This document shows, piece after piece, positions 14,611 to 22,707 of a stretch of DNA of 64,000 nucleotides. Both the position numbers and the translations under genes were made by a program. Under the pieces are notes generated by a model. That model saw only the letters and a list, made by a program, of their open reading frames with translations. It ran no database searches and had not been told where the DNA came from. Origin of the DNA: Ferrimonas balearica DSM 9799 (GTDB lineage: Bacteria; Pseudomonadota; Gammaproteobacteria; Enterobacterales; Shewanellaceae). Every line of letters starts with the position of its first letter. The first letter of the stretch is position 1. The stretch spans positions 3,371,139-3,435,138 of the forward strand of contig NC_014541.1 in NCBI RefSeq assembly GCF_000148645.1, in the 5' to 3' direction.

Positions 14611-17526
14611 ATGAGGTATCCACTGCTCGCTTCTGCCGTTCTACTGGCACTGACCGGATGCGGATCCGGCTCTGATTCCGACTCCGGCAACACCCCTGAC
14701 CCAACGCCCCAGCCCACACCCAATACCGCCCCCACCCTCTCGCTCAGCCAATACACCACCGCCGAAGACACCCCCTTTAGCCTGTCCCTGGCGGATCTGG
14801 TCAGCGATGTGGATGGCGACAACATTAGCCTCAGCGTCGAAGCCTGCGGCGACCAGCTCAGCTGCCAACTGTCCGGTACCACCCTGACCCTGACCCCCGC
14901 CGACGACTATCACGGTGAGCAAAGCGTGCGTTTGAGCGCCAGTGACGGCGAAGCCAGCACCAGCGCCGAACTGACCCTGACGGTGGAAGCGGTGAACGAC
15001 GCGCCGCTGCTGGCCGTCAGCGACCAACAAGTAGAGGAAGATGGCAGCCTGACCCTCGATTTGGCCAGCTGGATCAGCGATGTGGATGGCGATGCCCTGA
15101 CGCTTTCGGTGGCCAGCTGCGCCGCCAACATCGACTGCGCGCTGGACAACACCAGCCTGACCCTCACCCCTGCCGCCGACCATTTCGGCGACAGCCACTC
15201 CATCGGCCTGACGGTGACTGACGCCGCCAACGCCAGTACCAGCGCCAGCTTTAATCTGACGGTCAGTGGCGTCAATGACGCGCCCCAATGGCAGGCCATC
15301 GCAGCTCAGACCCTGCAATATGACCAATCCCTGACCCTCGACCTGACCCGCCATATCGCCGATGCCGACAACGACAGTCTGAGCTTCAGCGTGGTCAGCT
15401 GCGATAACCTGCAGTGCCAGTTGAACGGCAGCGAACTGACCCTCAGCGCCCCGGCCGAAGCGGGTGTCACCTATCCGCTCACCCTGCGTGCCACCGACGG
15501 CAGCGACGAGGTGGACACCGCGCTGCAGGTGGCGATCACCAAAGTGCCGGTGGATGCCATTGCGGGTGTGCAGTTCTTCCCGCCCTACAACGGCCTGACC
15601 GGCGTGGACAACGTCACCCTGTCGCTGCACAGCGAACAGGACCTGACGCAACTGACCATCAACGGCGAAGTCATCACGCTGGAGAACCCGCGCCAGTGGC
15701 AGCAAAACTTCCCGCTGCAGATGGGTGACACCCTGTTTACTGTGGTGCTGGAAACCGCCACCGAAACCCTGTCGCTGACAAAAACCGTCCGTTACCAAGG
15801 CGATCTCCACCAGGGCAGTGCCGACCTGACCTACCTCGGTGACCGCACCGTATTGGTGGACGACTACCGTGCAGGTGCCCTGGTCGCCTTTGACCTCGAC
15901 ACTCGCGAGACCACCGCCTACCCCAGCGATCGGCTAACCGGCATGAATATCGACTTCCTCGACTGGTATGTCGCGCTGGACTCCGAGCGCTTGCTGGGCA
16001 GTGCCTGGGACCAGGATGCCGCTGCCAACAAACTGGTGGAAGTGAACCTCACCGACCTGACCATCACCGAGCGCTACAACCTGAGCAATGTGCCGGTACA
16101 GGTCAGCCATCTGACCGCCTCCACCGACGCCAGCCTGGTGTACTTCGTCTTTGACAACTCGCGCCAGGACCCGAACACCGGTGCCTGGTACCCGGTGGAG
16201 GAGTTCTACCAATTTGAGGTGGCGACCAACACCCTGACTCTGCTGGCCGACACCGCCCAGGTGGACGACGATGGCCCACTGACCCGGGTACGCGGCATGA
16301 TCCTCGATGAAACGAATGATCGCCTGCTGATGGTCAATCAAAATTACTCCGACCCGGCAGCACGACTGTTGGCATTGCCGTTATCCGGGCCGGATGAGGG
16401 ACGACTGGTGGAACTCACCCCCTCCTCCGACCCGGGCTGCCTCGACTTCGCGGCACAGGAGTACTATGAACTTCGTAACGTGCGGGATGGCAAGTGGCTG
16501 ATGGTGATGCAAAACGATAATTGGGCCAGCTATCAGCTGGATATCAACACCCTCTGCCTGACCGAGCACCACCGGGTGCCGGAATCGCTGCTGCTCAACC
16601 GCGAATCCCTGCAGGGCATCGATGTAAACCCGCTGACCGGTGAAATCCTGCTGGGCTTCTATCCCGGCCCCATCGTCTATCAGCCCGAGACCGACAGCTA
16701 CCGTGGCGCCGAAGCGGCAGGCTTTGCCGGCGAGCCGTGGAACATTCAGGAACCCACCGCGATTCACTACCGCGCAGACACTCATCAAATCGTCTACGGC
16801 GATGACCAGTTCCTGATGCAGCTTGACCTGCAAACCGGCGAAGTGACCCAGCTTGCACAGTTGCGCGACAACATTCTCAAGCTGGAGTGGGACGAGGCCA
16901 GCCAGCGCTACTACCTCTACGACGAGTACGATGGCTTGCTCGCCTATGACGTAGCGGGTGAACAGCTGGTCACCTTGGTGGAAGAAGCCAGCGGCCAGCA
17001 CTTCAGCTATCCAGCCCTGGCCAGCGATGGCCAGCTCTACTATGTCGACAGTGACGTGCTGAACCGCATCAACCCGGAGACGCTGGAGATCAACACCGTC
17101 TCCCCCCACGATGACGCGGCCGGGTTCAGAAGCATCACCTCCCTGCATCTCGATGAACCCAACAACCGGGCGATCATCAGCGTGAGCAGCGGTGGCGACA
17201 CCACCTATATCGGCCTCGACCTTGATAGCGGCGTCCGCACCATCCTGTTGCCGGAATCCGACCTGAACGACGGCGACTACAACATCCTAAGCGCTGACGG
17301 CTCTCTCATGTGGTACTTCGATTGGGCCAATGATCAGGTCATGTCGCTGAACCTGGACACCCAGGCCATCACCCCGGTCACGCCGGCCAGCACCAACCAC
17401 TACAAGCTTGGTGACCCCACCGGCCTGTTCCGCCTGAGCGATGACATACTGCTGATGGGCGATGACGACTTTGGCGGCTTCTGGATGATCAACCTGACCA
17501 CCGACGAAAAGCTGCTGTATCGCTAA
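14611..17526 (+). CDS. Large lipoprotein: three cadherin-like domains plus a beta-propeller-like region
   Basis: This 971-aa protein has a lipoprotein signal (LLALTGC, Cys17), then a Ser/Asp/Pro-rich linker. Three tandem cadherin-like domains follow (about residues 46-315), each with DVDGD or DADND calcium-type loops and two joined by VNDAP. Each domain also holds a close Cys pair (ACGDQLSC, SCAANIDC, SCDNLQC), which is unusual. The C-terminal 600 residues have repeated WD/TYLGDR, LDxxTG and similar strands typical of a beta-propeller, so an exposed adhesion or ligand-binding role is inferred. GAGGG lies upstream of the ATG. It is divergent from the ArsR operon and ends at a strong terminator. 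The exact family is not identified. Confidence 0.75.
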   Translation: MRYPLLASAVLLALTGCGSGSDSDSGNTPDPTPQPTPNTAPTLSLSQYTTAEDTPFSLSLADLVSDVDGDNISLSVEACGDQLSCQLSGTTLTLTPADDYHGEQSVRLSASDGEASTSAELTLTVEAVNDAPLLAVSDQQVEEDGSLTLDLASWISDVDGDALTLSVASCAANIDCALDNTSLTLTPAADHFGDSHSIGLTVTDAANASTSASFNLTVSGVNDAPQWQAIAAQTLQYDQSLTLDLTRHIADADNDSLSFSVVSCDNLQCQLNGSELTLSAPAEAGVTYPLTLRATDGSDEVDTALQVAITKVPVDAIAGVQFFPPYNGLTGVDNVTLSLHSEQDLTQLTINGEVITLENPRQWQQNFPLQMGDTLFTVVLETATETLSLTKTVRYQGDLHQGSADLTYLGDRTVLVDDYRAGALVAFDLDTRETTAYPSDRLTGMNIDFLDWYVALDSERLLGSAWDQDAAANKLVEVNLTDLTITERYNLSNVPVQVSHLTASTDASLVYFVFDNSRQDPNTGAWYPVEEFYQFEVATNTLTLLADTAQVDDDGPLTRVRGMILDETNDRLLMVNQNYSDPAARLLALPLSGPDEGRLVELTPSSDPGCLDFAAQEYYELRNVRDGKWLMVMQNDNWASYQLDINTLCLTEHHRVPESLLLNRESLQGIDVNPLTGEILLGFYPGPIVYQPETDSYRGAEAAGFAGEPWNIQEPTAIHYRADTHQIVYGDDQFLMQLDLQTGEVTQLAQLRDNILKLEWDEASQRYYLYDEYDGLLAYDVAGEQLVTLVEEASGQHFSYPALASDGQLYYVDSDVLNRINPETLEINTVSPHDDAAGFRSITSLHLDEPNNRAIISVSSGGDTTYIGLDLDSGVRTILLPESDLNDGDYNILSADGSLMWYFDWANDQVMSLNLDTQAITPVTPASTNHYKLGDPTGLFRLSDDILLMGDDDFGGFWMINLTTDEKLLYR

Positions 17527-17545
17527 GGTCGGTTGAAATCGAAAC

Positions 17546-17575
17546 AAAAAAGGCGCCCCTATGGGCGCCTTTTGT
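17546..17575 (+). terminator. Rho-independent terminator after the lipoprotein gene
   Basis: A6, the stem GGCGCCC / GGGCGCC with a short loop, and a T-run lie 20 nt after the stop. It is nearly identical to the terminator at 20651-20678 on the other side of the Z1 segment. Confidence 0.88.
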
Positions 17576-17592
17576 TTGCTGTGGAGCCAAAC

Positions 17593-17615
17593 GTAGCGTG
17601 CGCCTGTGGCGCACG
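17593..17615 (+). repeat. Single REP-like palindrome
   Basis: GTAG is followed by the perfect stem CGTGCGCC-TGT-GGCGCACG, a variant of the REP family arrayed at 12.53 kb. The stem bases have changed on both sides together, keeping the hairpin. Confidence 0.65.
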
Positions 17616-17640
17616 AACTGAACGAGACAATGGCAACGTA

Positions 17641-17737
17641 CGCCCCAAAGCGGACAGTCGGCCCAGTTCCGCGAGTGACCGGTTTGTGCCCAAAGACGAC
17701 GGATGGCCTTGGCCAAAGGGATGACCGCTTTGGGGCG
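17641..17737. repeat. 97-bp element with 13-bp inverted arms
   Basis: CGCCCCAAAGCGG at 17641-17653 is repeated in inverted form at 17725-17737, with an inner short palindrome (TGGCCTTGGCCA). No transposase is encoded. It looks like a miniature, non-coding interspersed element or a large extruding cruciform. Confidence 0.5.
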
Positions 17738-17813
17738 CTTAATGTCATGACTGTACCTCATCGCCATCGTGATCGCTCACATCAAATCACTTCCATTTTC
17801 TGGATTGGCGCTG

Positions 17814-17872
17814 TACCCTGCGCACCCTGTTTCTCCTCGCTTCTGTACCCTGCGTACCCTTCGCACCCTGTG
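17814..17872 (+). repeat. 9-bp tandem repeats upstream of the HTH-Z1 gene
   Basis: Five copies of a 9-mer of form YACCCTKYG occur in two phased blocks: two at 17814-17831 and three at 17846-17872. They lie 75-133 nt upstream of the ATG at 17947. They could be binding sites for the HTH of the gene's own product, or simple-sequence expansion. Confidence 0.55.
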
Positions 17873-17946
17873 CGCTTGGACTGGTGGCGGTACTCAATCC
17901 GCGTAACGAATAAATAAGTACAATCACAAGTGTAGAAAATCAAAGA

Positions 17947-20343
17947 ATGTTTGACAGCGCAATCGCCGCCCAAATGCTTAAGGCAGCAGGCATTACACGC
18001 TCTGAATTCGCAGAGCAGATGGGAATCCCCCTGACCACCCTATCCTCATATTTAGCACCGCCATCTGCAGTGAAACATCGTATGCCTCCTCTTGCTTTAG
18101 GCGAATCGATGATTGCACGCCTGAAGCAGCATTGTCCGAAACAACCGTCAGACACTCCGGAATTTGATGCTTTTATCGCCGGCCTGACCATTGATGAAAA
18201 CAGTAAGGCAAACCTGCGCCAGTTTGGAGATGAGTTCTTTTCGCGCCTTGCGCATATAAAAGACAAAAGCGAAAAGGAGCAGATTGTTGGGTTGTTGCTA
18301 GGCTACGTCCAGGGCGGTAAGACAACCTATTTTCTCGGCCTGACGGCTCTGGCGCTGGATATGGGTTATCGGATGATTATTATTCAAACCGGTACCAAGC
18401 AGAATATCGATTCCCAGGCACGTACTGAACTGCATGACAAGCTGTTCGCCAACCGACAGACGCACAACCTTGCACAGATCGAATGGGATAATCATGCTTC
18501 GACGAAAAATAAGCTCGATTCTTTGATTGATCAGCAGGCTGACCCTTTGGTGGCGGACGAACTAAAACCTGCAATCATCATCACCACACTGAAGAACCAT
18601 CAAAAGATCAAGACGCTTGCTGAAAAGCTGAAGACGGTTGATTTGCTTGATTATTACGATGTGCTGGTCATCGACGACGAAAGCGATCAGGCCGGTTTGA
18701 ATAACAATGCAAGGAAGGGTGGCGCGCGTTCTAGTACGAATCAGCACATTACAGATCTGCGCGAAGCCTTGCCGAAGCATGTCTACCTGCAGGTTACAGC
18801 GACGCCGCAGGCACCGTTGATGCTGGACTTGCTGGACGACTTATCACCTGACATGGCAATGGTACTTAAGCCCGGTCAAGACTACATTGGTGGCTACGAA
18901 CTGTTTGCCAGCGCCAACCGTGGCAACTACATTCGTACCATCCCAGAAAAAGATCTGGCCACTTATGGTAAGGGCAGCAAGATAGCTCGAGAGGAGCGGT
19001 TTCTCGCGAAAACCGTGCCGGTTCCTTCATTGATCAATGCTATGTACCAGTTCTTTCTCGTAGTGGCGAACTGTCATTACCACAAAGCAACGCAAGGCAA
19101 TCGGTCGATGATGATCCACCCGTGTCGCAAGCAGGCGGTGCATCGCAAACTTAAGCAGTGGGCAGAAAAAATTCAGATAGAGGCGCTCACTCTTCTGCGT
19201 TCAGGCGATATCGCGCAGATCAGGGATGGTTTTAAGGAGGCGCATACCGATTTGCAATCGACCATGCCTGACTTGGCTTCACTTGATGAGCTGATCTGCG
19301 ACAACATTCTCTACATGGCAATCAGGCAGACATTCATTAATGAATGTAACACCCGGGCAGGTGCTAAAACTCCTGAGATCGACTGGAAAGGCAATTTTGC
19401 GCATATTTTGGTCGGTGGAGCCGCACTGGAGCGTGGCTATGTGGTCAAAAATTTGGTGATCTCTTACCTGTCACGCGATGCTAAGAACACTAACCTCGAT
19501 ACTATGTCACAGTGGCAGCGGTGTAACGGTTACAAACGCCAGTATGCGGGTGAAATCCGAGTCTATCTGCCTGAGAGTATTCAGGAAGATTACTTCGCGT
19601 ACGCTGTGTGTGAGCGTGAGATCCACAATGAGATTCAGCTTGCTAATGCGCTCGGTACGGATCTTAAGGAGGTTCATCGTCGACTCGTGCATATCGCCGG
19701 AAAGAAGCATACGCGGGATAGCATTATCAGCAAGGCGCGTGCCAAATCCATGACACTAACTAACGCCAACTGTGTCCCTACGTATCCGCTTAATATGGAT
19801 GTCAGCGTCGAGCATAAATTGGAACGATTTCTTGCTGGTTGTCACTTTGAGGATTATACACCTGACAAAGCTCACGGTATCATGCGCTGCAAGCTGCGTG
19901 AATTTTATACTGCAGTTTGTGTGGCTCCCTTATATAAGGACGAACCAAAGTATCGAGATCTTGATATCAGCCTACTCCGTCTGCTCCGTGAGCTTAGTGA
20001 GCAGCCTGACCATTTAGATCTGGCACACCTTGAACAAGGCGCAGATTACGAGATGGAGTTGATTATGGTGAACCATAACAACAGCGATACGATTTATAAG
20101 CGCTCAGTTGACGAGTCGGGTTTCACCAAGGATCTGATGTCTGGTAACTGGAAAAGCAGTAAGAGATCTCAGTACCACCTGGGTTCACCCGATCGCTTGC
20201 GGGTATTGGTGCATAAATTGACTATTGTCAGAAAGGGTCAGGAAAAAGAGAAGGAAGTAGAACTGGCTAAGGACAAGCTGACGCTATCTGTCTTCTTCCC
20301 TGAGAATTATCCGCGTCACACCTATTTCGAGTCTGACCTTTAA
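17947..20343 (+). CDS. HTH-Z1 domain ATPase, candidate defence protein
   Basis: This 798-aa protein joins an N-terminal XRE-like helix-turn-helix (about residues 7-36) to a Z1 (PF10593-type) superfamily-2-like ATPase core. Motifs in order are GYVQGGKTT (119-126, Walker A), VIDDESDQ (241-248, Walker B), VTATPQAP (283-290), VGGAALERGYVVKNLVISY (489-507) and MSQWQRCNGYKR (520-531, arginine-finger region). The C-terminal 250 residues are not assigned. Z1 proteins are usually neighbours of methylases, MORC/GHKL ATPases or nucleases in restriction-like loci; none is found here. Codon use and base composition are AT-richer than flanking genes, indicating transfer. The ATG at 17947 has only a weak ribosome site (AAAG), and a TACAAT -10-like box lies near 17916. 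No nuclease domain is seen. Confidence 0.8.
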   Translation: MFDSAIAAQMLKAAGITRSEFAEQMGIPLTTLSSYLAPPSAVKHRMPPLALGESMIARLKQHCPKQPSDTPEFDAFIAGLTIDENSKANLRQFGDEFFSRLAHIKDKSEKEQIVGLLLGYVQGGKTTYFLGLTALALDMGYRMIIIQTGTKQNIDSQARTELHDKLFANRQTHNLAQIEWDNHASTKNKLDSLIDQQADPLVADELKPAIIITTLKNHQKIKTLAEKLKTVDLLDYYDVLVIDDESDQAGLNNNARKGGARSSTNQHITDLREALPKHVYLQVTATPQAPLMLDLLDDLSPDMAMVLKPGQDYIGGYELFASANRGNYIRTIPEKDLATYGKGSKIAREERFLAKTVPVPSLINAMYQFFLVVANCHYHKATQGNRSMMIHPCRKQAVHRKLKQWAEKIQIEALTLLRSGDIAQIRDGFKEAHTDLQSTMPDLASLDELICDNILYMAIRQTFINECNTRAGAKTPEIDWKGNFAHILVGGAALERGYVVKNLVISYLSRDAKNTNLDTMSQWQRCNGYKRQYAGEIRVYLPESIQEDYFAYAVCEREIHNEIQLANALGTDLKEVHRRLVHIAGKKHTRDSIISKARAKSMTLTNANCVPTYPLNMDVSVEHKLERFLAGCHFEDYTPDKAHGIMRCKLREFYTAVCVAPLYKDEPKYRDLDISLLRLLRELSEQPDHLDLAHLEQGADYEMELIMVNHNNSDTIYKRSVDESGFTKDLMSGNWKSSKRSQYHLGSPDRLRVLVHKLTIVRKGQEKEKEVELAKDKLTLSVFFPENYPRHTYFESDL

Positions 20344-20362
20344 TTGCCTGTATACCAAAATC

Positions 20363-20398
20363 CAGACCGCCTAGCTAAGTTGCCAGAGCGGTCTGGTT
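20363..20398 (+). terminator. Hairpin after the HTH-Z1 gene
   Basis: The 9-bp stem CCAGACCGC / GCGGTCTGG encloses an 18-nt loop and lies about 20 nt past the stop. There is no T-tract, so termination strength is uncertain. Confidence 0.5.
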
Positions 20399-20408
20399 CA
20401 GGCTTAGA

Positions 20409-20650
20409 TTAAGGCTCGGTGGTTACGGAGATCTGAATAGCCCCTGTTTCTGTAGTCACCTTCAAGACATACGATGAGCGTCCGCTATAAGCAGCAAACC
20501 GAACCCTCATCCCAACAGGTTAGGTGCCAGCTTTGAGCACATACCGGTCATAATGCCCAGGCACTGAATGTCTCTCCCTGGCCGATAGCACCCTCGTATA
20601 TCTGACTGATGAATGACCGCTCCTGGCGCCATTCCAGCCATTCCCCAGTC
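20409..20650 (-). pseudogene. Decayed 3' end of a protein gene
   Basis: Read leftward, a continuous protein-like sequence runs from about 20650 to a TAA at 20409-20411, but it needs one frameshift and one in-frame stop readthrough. The segments are WLEWRQERSFISQIYEGAIG then GETFSAWA, a frame change to GHYDRYVLKAGT, a stop, and PVGMRVRFAAYSGRSSYVLK then VTTETGAIQISVTTEP. The repeated RYVLKAG/SSYVLKVTTETG pattern reads like a real beta-strand protein. The parent family is not recognised. It lies between the Z1 gene and the cytochrome gene, inside the segment bounded by two matching terminators. Confidence 0.45.
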
Positions 20651-20678
20651 AAAAAAAGGCGCCCCTTGGGGCGCCTTT
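20651..20678. terminator. Terminator downstream of the cytochrome gene
   Basis: A7, stem GGCGCCCC / GGGGCGCC with a two-base loop, and a short T-run. It serves the leftward cytochrome gene (stop at 20709), with the A-tract giving the U-run on that strand, and is near-identical to 17546-17575. Confidence 0.8.
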
Positions 20679-20708
20679 CCATTAACCAGCCAGTTAGAAC
20701 GCTAAGGT

Positions 20709-22550
20709 CTACTCCTCCAGCATCTTACGCAGTACCGCATTGTGGGTGGCGTCGTTCGGCGCCTGGCCGTCGTTGGGCATCTCGTCGCTGCCGTGGCAGG
20801 CGAGGCAGCTGCCGACCCGGCGGATGTTGTCCAGCTCCTCCTTATTGAAGGGACGAGCGCCTTTGTGGTTGGTGGCTTGCAAGGCATTGCCCTCTTCGTC
20901 GACAAAGCGTTCCAGCTCAAACGGCACCGGCGCTTCGCCATCCGGGAAGTTGGCGCTCATATCGTAGACGCCGCTGCCCAGGCCCCACACCTTCGGATTG
21001 GTGTGGCACTCTTCGCAGGTACGCGCCTGCTTACTGGTGGTGTGGGCGAACACCGGGTTGTGGGCCAGGCCGCTGGTGCCGTCCACGGTGGTGTAGGTGT
21101 GGTTGTTCAGCACCGCATTCTCGCCGTCCATCTGGGTCAGGATCACCTGACAGCCGGGGATAAAGGTGGACACCTTGCCGCGAGAGTTCACCCCAAGGGC
21201 GGGCATCTCCCAGCGCACATAGGAGCGGCTCTCCTGCCAGCTGAAGGCGTTGGCTTCGCGGTTGCCTTTGTTGCTGGCCTGGCTCGGATCGTCGCTGCTG
21301 CCCAGCAGCCAGTCGCCGCTGGGCTTGCTGATGTCCTGCTTGGCGTGGCAGCCGTAGCACTGCGGCGCCCAGGCGGTGTGACAGGCGTGACACTCCAGCT
21401 TCTCCATATGAGCGGGGATCTGCACCATCGCCGCCTTACCCTCGGCAGAGAGTTCGGCACCGGCCAGCTGCGGAACCTCCAGCACCTTACCATCGGCCTT
21501 GGTAGTCAGGGTGATGCGGTCGCCGTCCCGCTGCAGGTGATCCATGGGGTTGCCACGGATGGTTTTCAGCGTGGCCGGCGCCTCGTTGGTGCCGTGGCAG
21601 GTTTCACAGCGGACCTCCACCGCGTTGTGCTTCTTCTCATAGAGATAGCCGTCACCGTGCATCTCGTCTTTGGTGTGGCAGTCGATGCAGGAGAGGCCCG
21701 CGTCGAAGTGCAGGTCGGCCTGCAGGAAGTTGTAGTGCTTGCCGTGCAGTTTGCCCTGCTTATCGCCGCTCTCGGTGAACGGGGTGCCGTAACCGTCAGA
21801 CTCCATCATCCCCTTGTAACTGGTGCCGGTGCGGGCGCCACGGTTGTGGCAGTGCTGGCACTGGTCGACACCGGGGGTACGGGTCATGCGGTGGAAGCGC
21901 GGGCGGTCTTTTTCGCTCTTGTCGATGGCGGCGTCATTGCCCTCATAGGTGCCGGCGTTGGAGTACTCGACGTGGCAGGCGGCACAGCCAGAGGCGCGGT
22001 AGTCGCCATCGCGCTGATGGCCGTCGCTCCAGATGTGGCAGCGCAGGCACTGGTTTCGCAGGTAGTCGTCACCGATGGAGTTGGTGGCGGATTCCGGCTT
22101 GGTGGGATCGTAACTGGGCAGCTGTTTCAGCTCAGCCACTGTGCCCGGGGGCAGGTCGTCGTGCAGCGCTTTGACGTCGTAGGTGGCGTAAAGGGCATCT
22201 TTACCCTGGGCGCCGAAGTCGTAGCGGGTGCCGGAGATCACCCCGGCCATGGTGGCGTGAATGGAGGTGCGGGCCTTGGCCACTTCATCGGCGTGGCAGC
22301 TGCCGCAGGTTTCCTCCACCACACGCAGGTCGGTGGGGTTGGCCCACATACCGTTGTGCGCGGTGGTCTGGTCGGTGGCGGTGGGGTTGCCCTGGTGGCA
22401 GTCGGTGCAGCTGAGGAAGTCCATTCCGGGAATGTCGGAGAACTGTTCGATGCCCTGGTGGCAGCTCAGGCAGCCTTTGTCAGAGTCCCAATCCGCCTGA
22501 ACTGGCAGCGCCAGGCCAAACAACAATATCCATATGTGGCGGTATTTCAT
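20709..22550 (-). CDS. Periplasmic dodecaheme c-type cytochrome
   Basis: This 613-aa protein has a signal peptide (MKYRHIWILLFGLALPVQA) and exactly twelve CXXCH heme-binding motifs: CLSCH, CTDCH, CGSCH, CLRCH, CAACH, CQHCH, CIDCH, CETCH, CHACH, CYGCH, CEECH and CLACH. No transmembrane anchor or lipobox follows, so it should be soluble in the periplasm, carrying electrons between quinol-linked donors and terminal reductases. Multiheme cytochromes like this are typical of Shewanella and Ferrimonas respiration. No lysine-ligated (CXXCK) heme that would indicate nitrite reduction is seen. An FNR/Anr-like box lies about 80 nt upstream. The specific electron acceptor is unknown, and it is not beside other respiratory genes. 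Confidence 0.9.
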   Translation of the reverse strand: MKYRHIWILLFGLALPVQADWDSDKGCLSCHQGIEQFSDIPGMDFLSCTDCHQGNPTATDQTTAHNGMWANPTDLRVVEETCGSCHADEVAKARTSIHATMAGVISGTRYDFGAQGKDALYATYDVKALHDDLPPGTVAELKQLPSYDPTKPESATNSIGDDYLRNQCLRCHIWSDGHQRDGDYRASGCAACHVEYSNAGTYEGNDAAIDKSEKDRPRFHRMTRTPGVDQCQHCHNRGARTGTSYKGMMESDGYGTPFTESGDKQGKLHGKHYNFLQADLHFDAGLSCIDCHTKDEMHGDGYLYEKKHNAVEVRCETCHGTNEAPATLKTIRGNPMDHLQRDGDRITLTTKADGKVLEVPQLAGAELSAEGKAAMVQIPAHMEKLECHACHTAWAPQCYGCHAKQDISKPSGDWLLGSSDDPSQASNKGNREANAFSWQESRSYVRWEMPALGVNSRGKVSTFIPGCQVILTQMDGENAVLNNHTYTTVDGTSGLAHNPVFAHTTSKQARTCEECHTNPKVWGLGSGVYDMSANFPDGEAPVPFELERFVDEEGNALQATNHKGARPFNKEELDNIRRVGSCLACHGSDEMPNDGQAPNDATHNAVLRKMLEE

Positions 22551-22627
22551 GATTATCCCTGCGAGGTTGCGGAAGGGAAACGCCCTTCCAATCCCCTACA
22601 GGTTCACAGCAACAACTGATTAACACC

Positions 22628-22641
22628 TTGATCAAGGTCAG
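22628..22641. promoter_or_regulatory. FNR/DNR-like site upstream of the cytochrome gene
   Basis: TTGATCAAGGTCAG matches TTGAT-N4-GTCAA with one mismatch and lies centred 84 nt before the cytochrome ATG. This suggests anaerobic induction, as expected for a multiheme respiratory cytochrome. Confidence 0.45.
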
Positions 22642-22707
22642 TTACTGGCCAAAAGGTAAGCGCCATCCATAACGTCGGCGCAATTCGATGACGGACATCA
22701 TAAAACG

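Noticed and set aside
17606-17917. Rightward frame of 103 codons upstream of the Z1 gene
   Set aside because: It runs across the REP-like, 97-bp palindromic and 9-mer repeats, so it is most likely translation of non-coding repeats.
17947-20343. Z1 gene considered as part of a complete restriction-modification or multi-gene defence island
   Set aside because: No methylase, nuclease, GHKL-type ATPase or integrase gene lies within several kilobases on either side.
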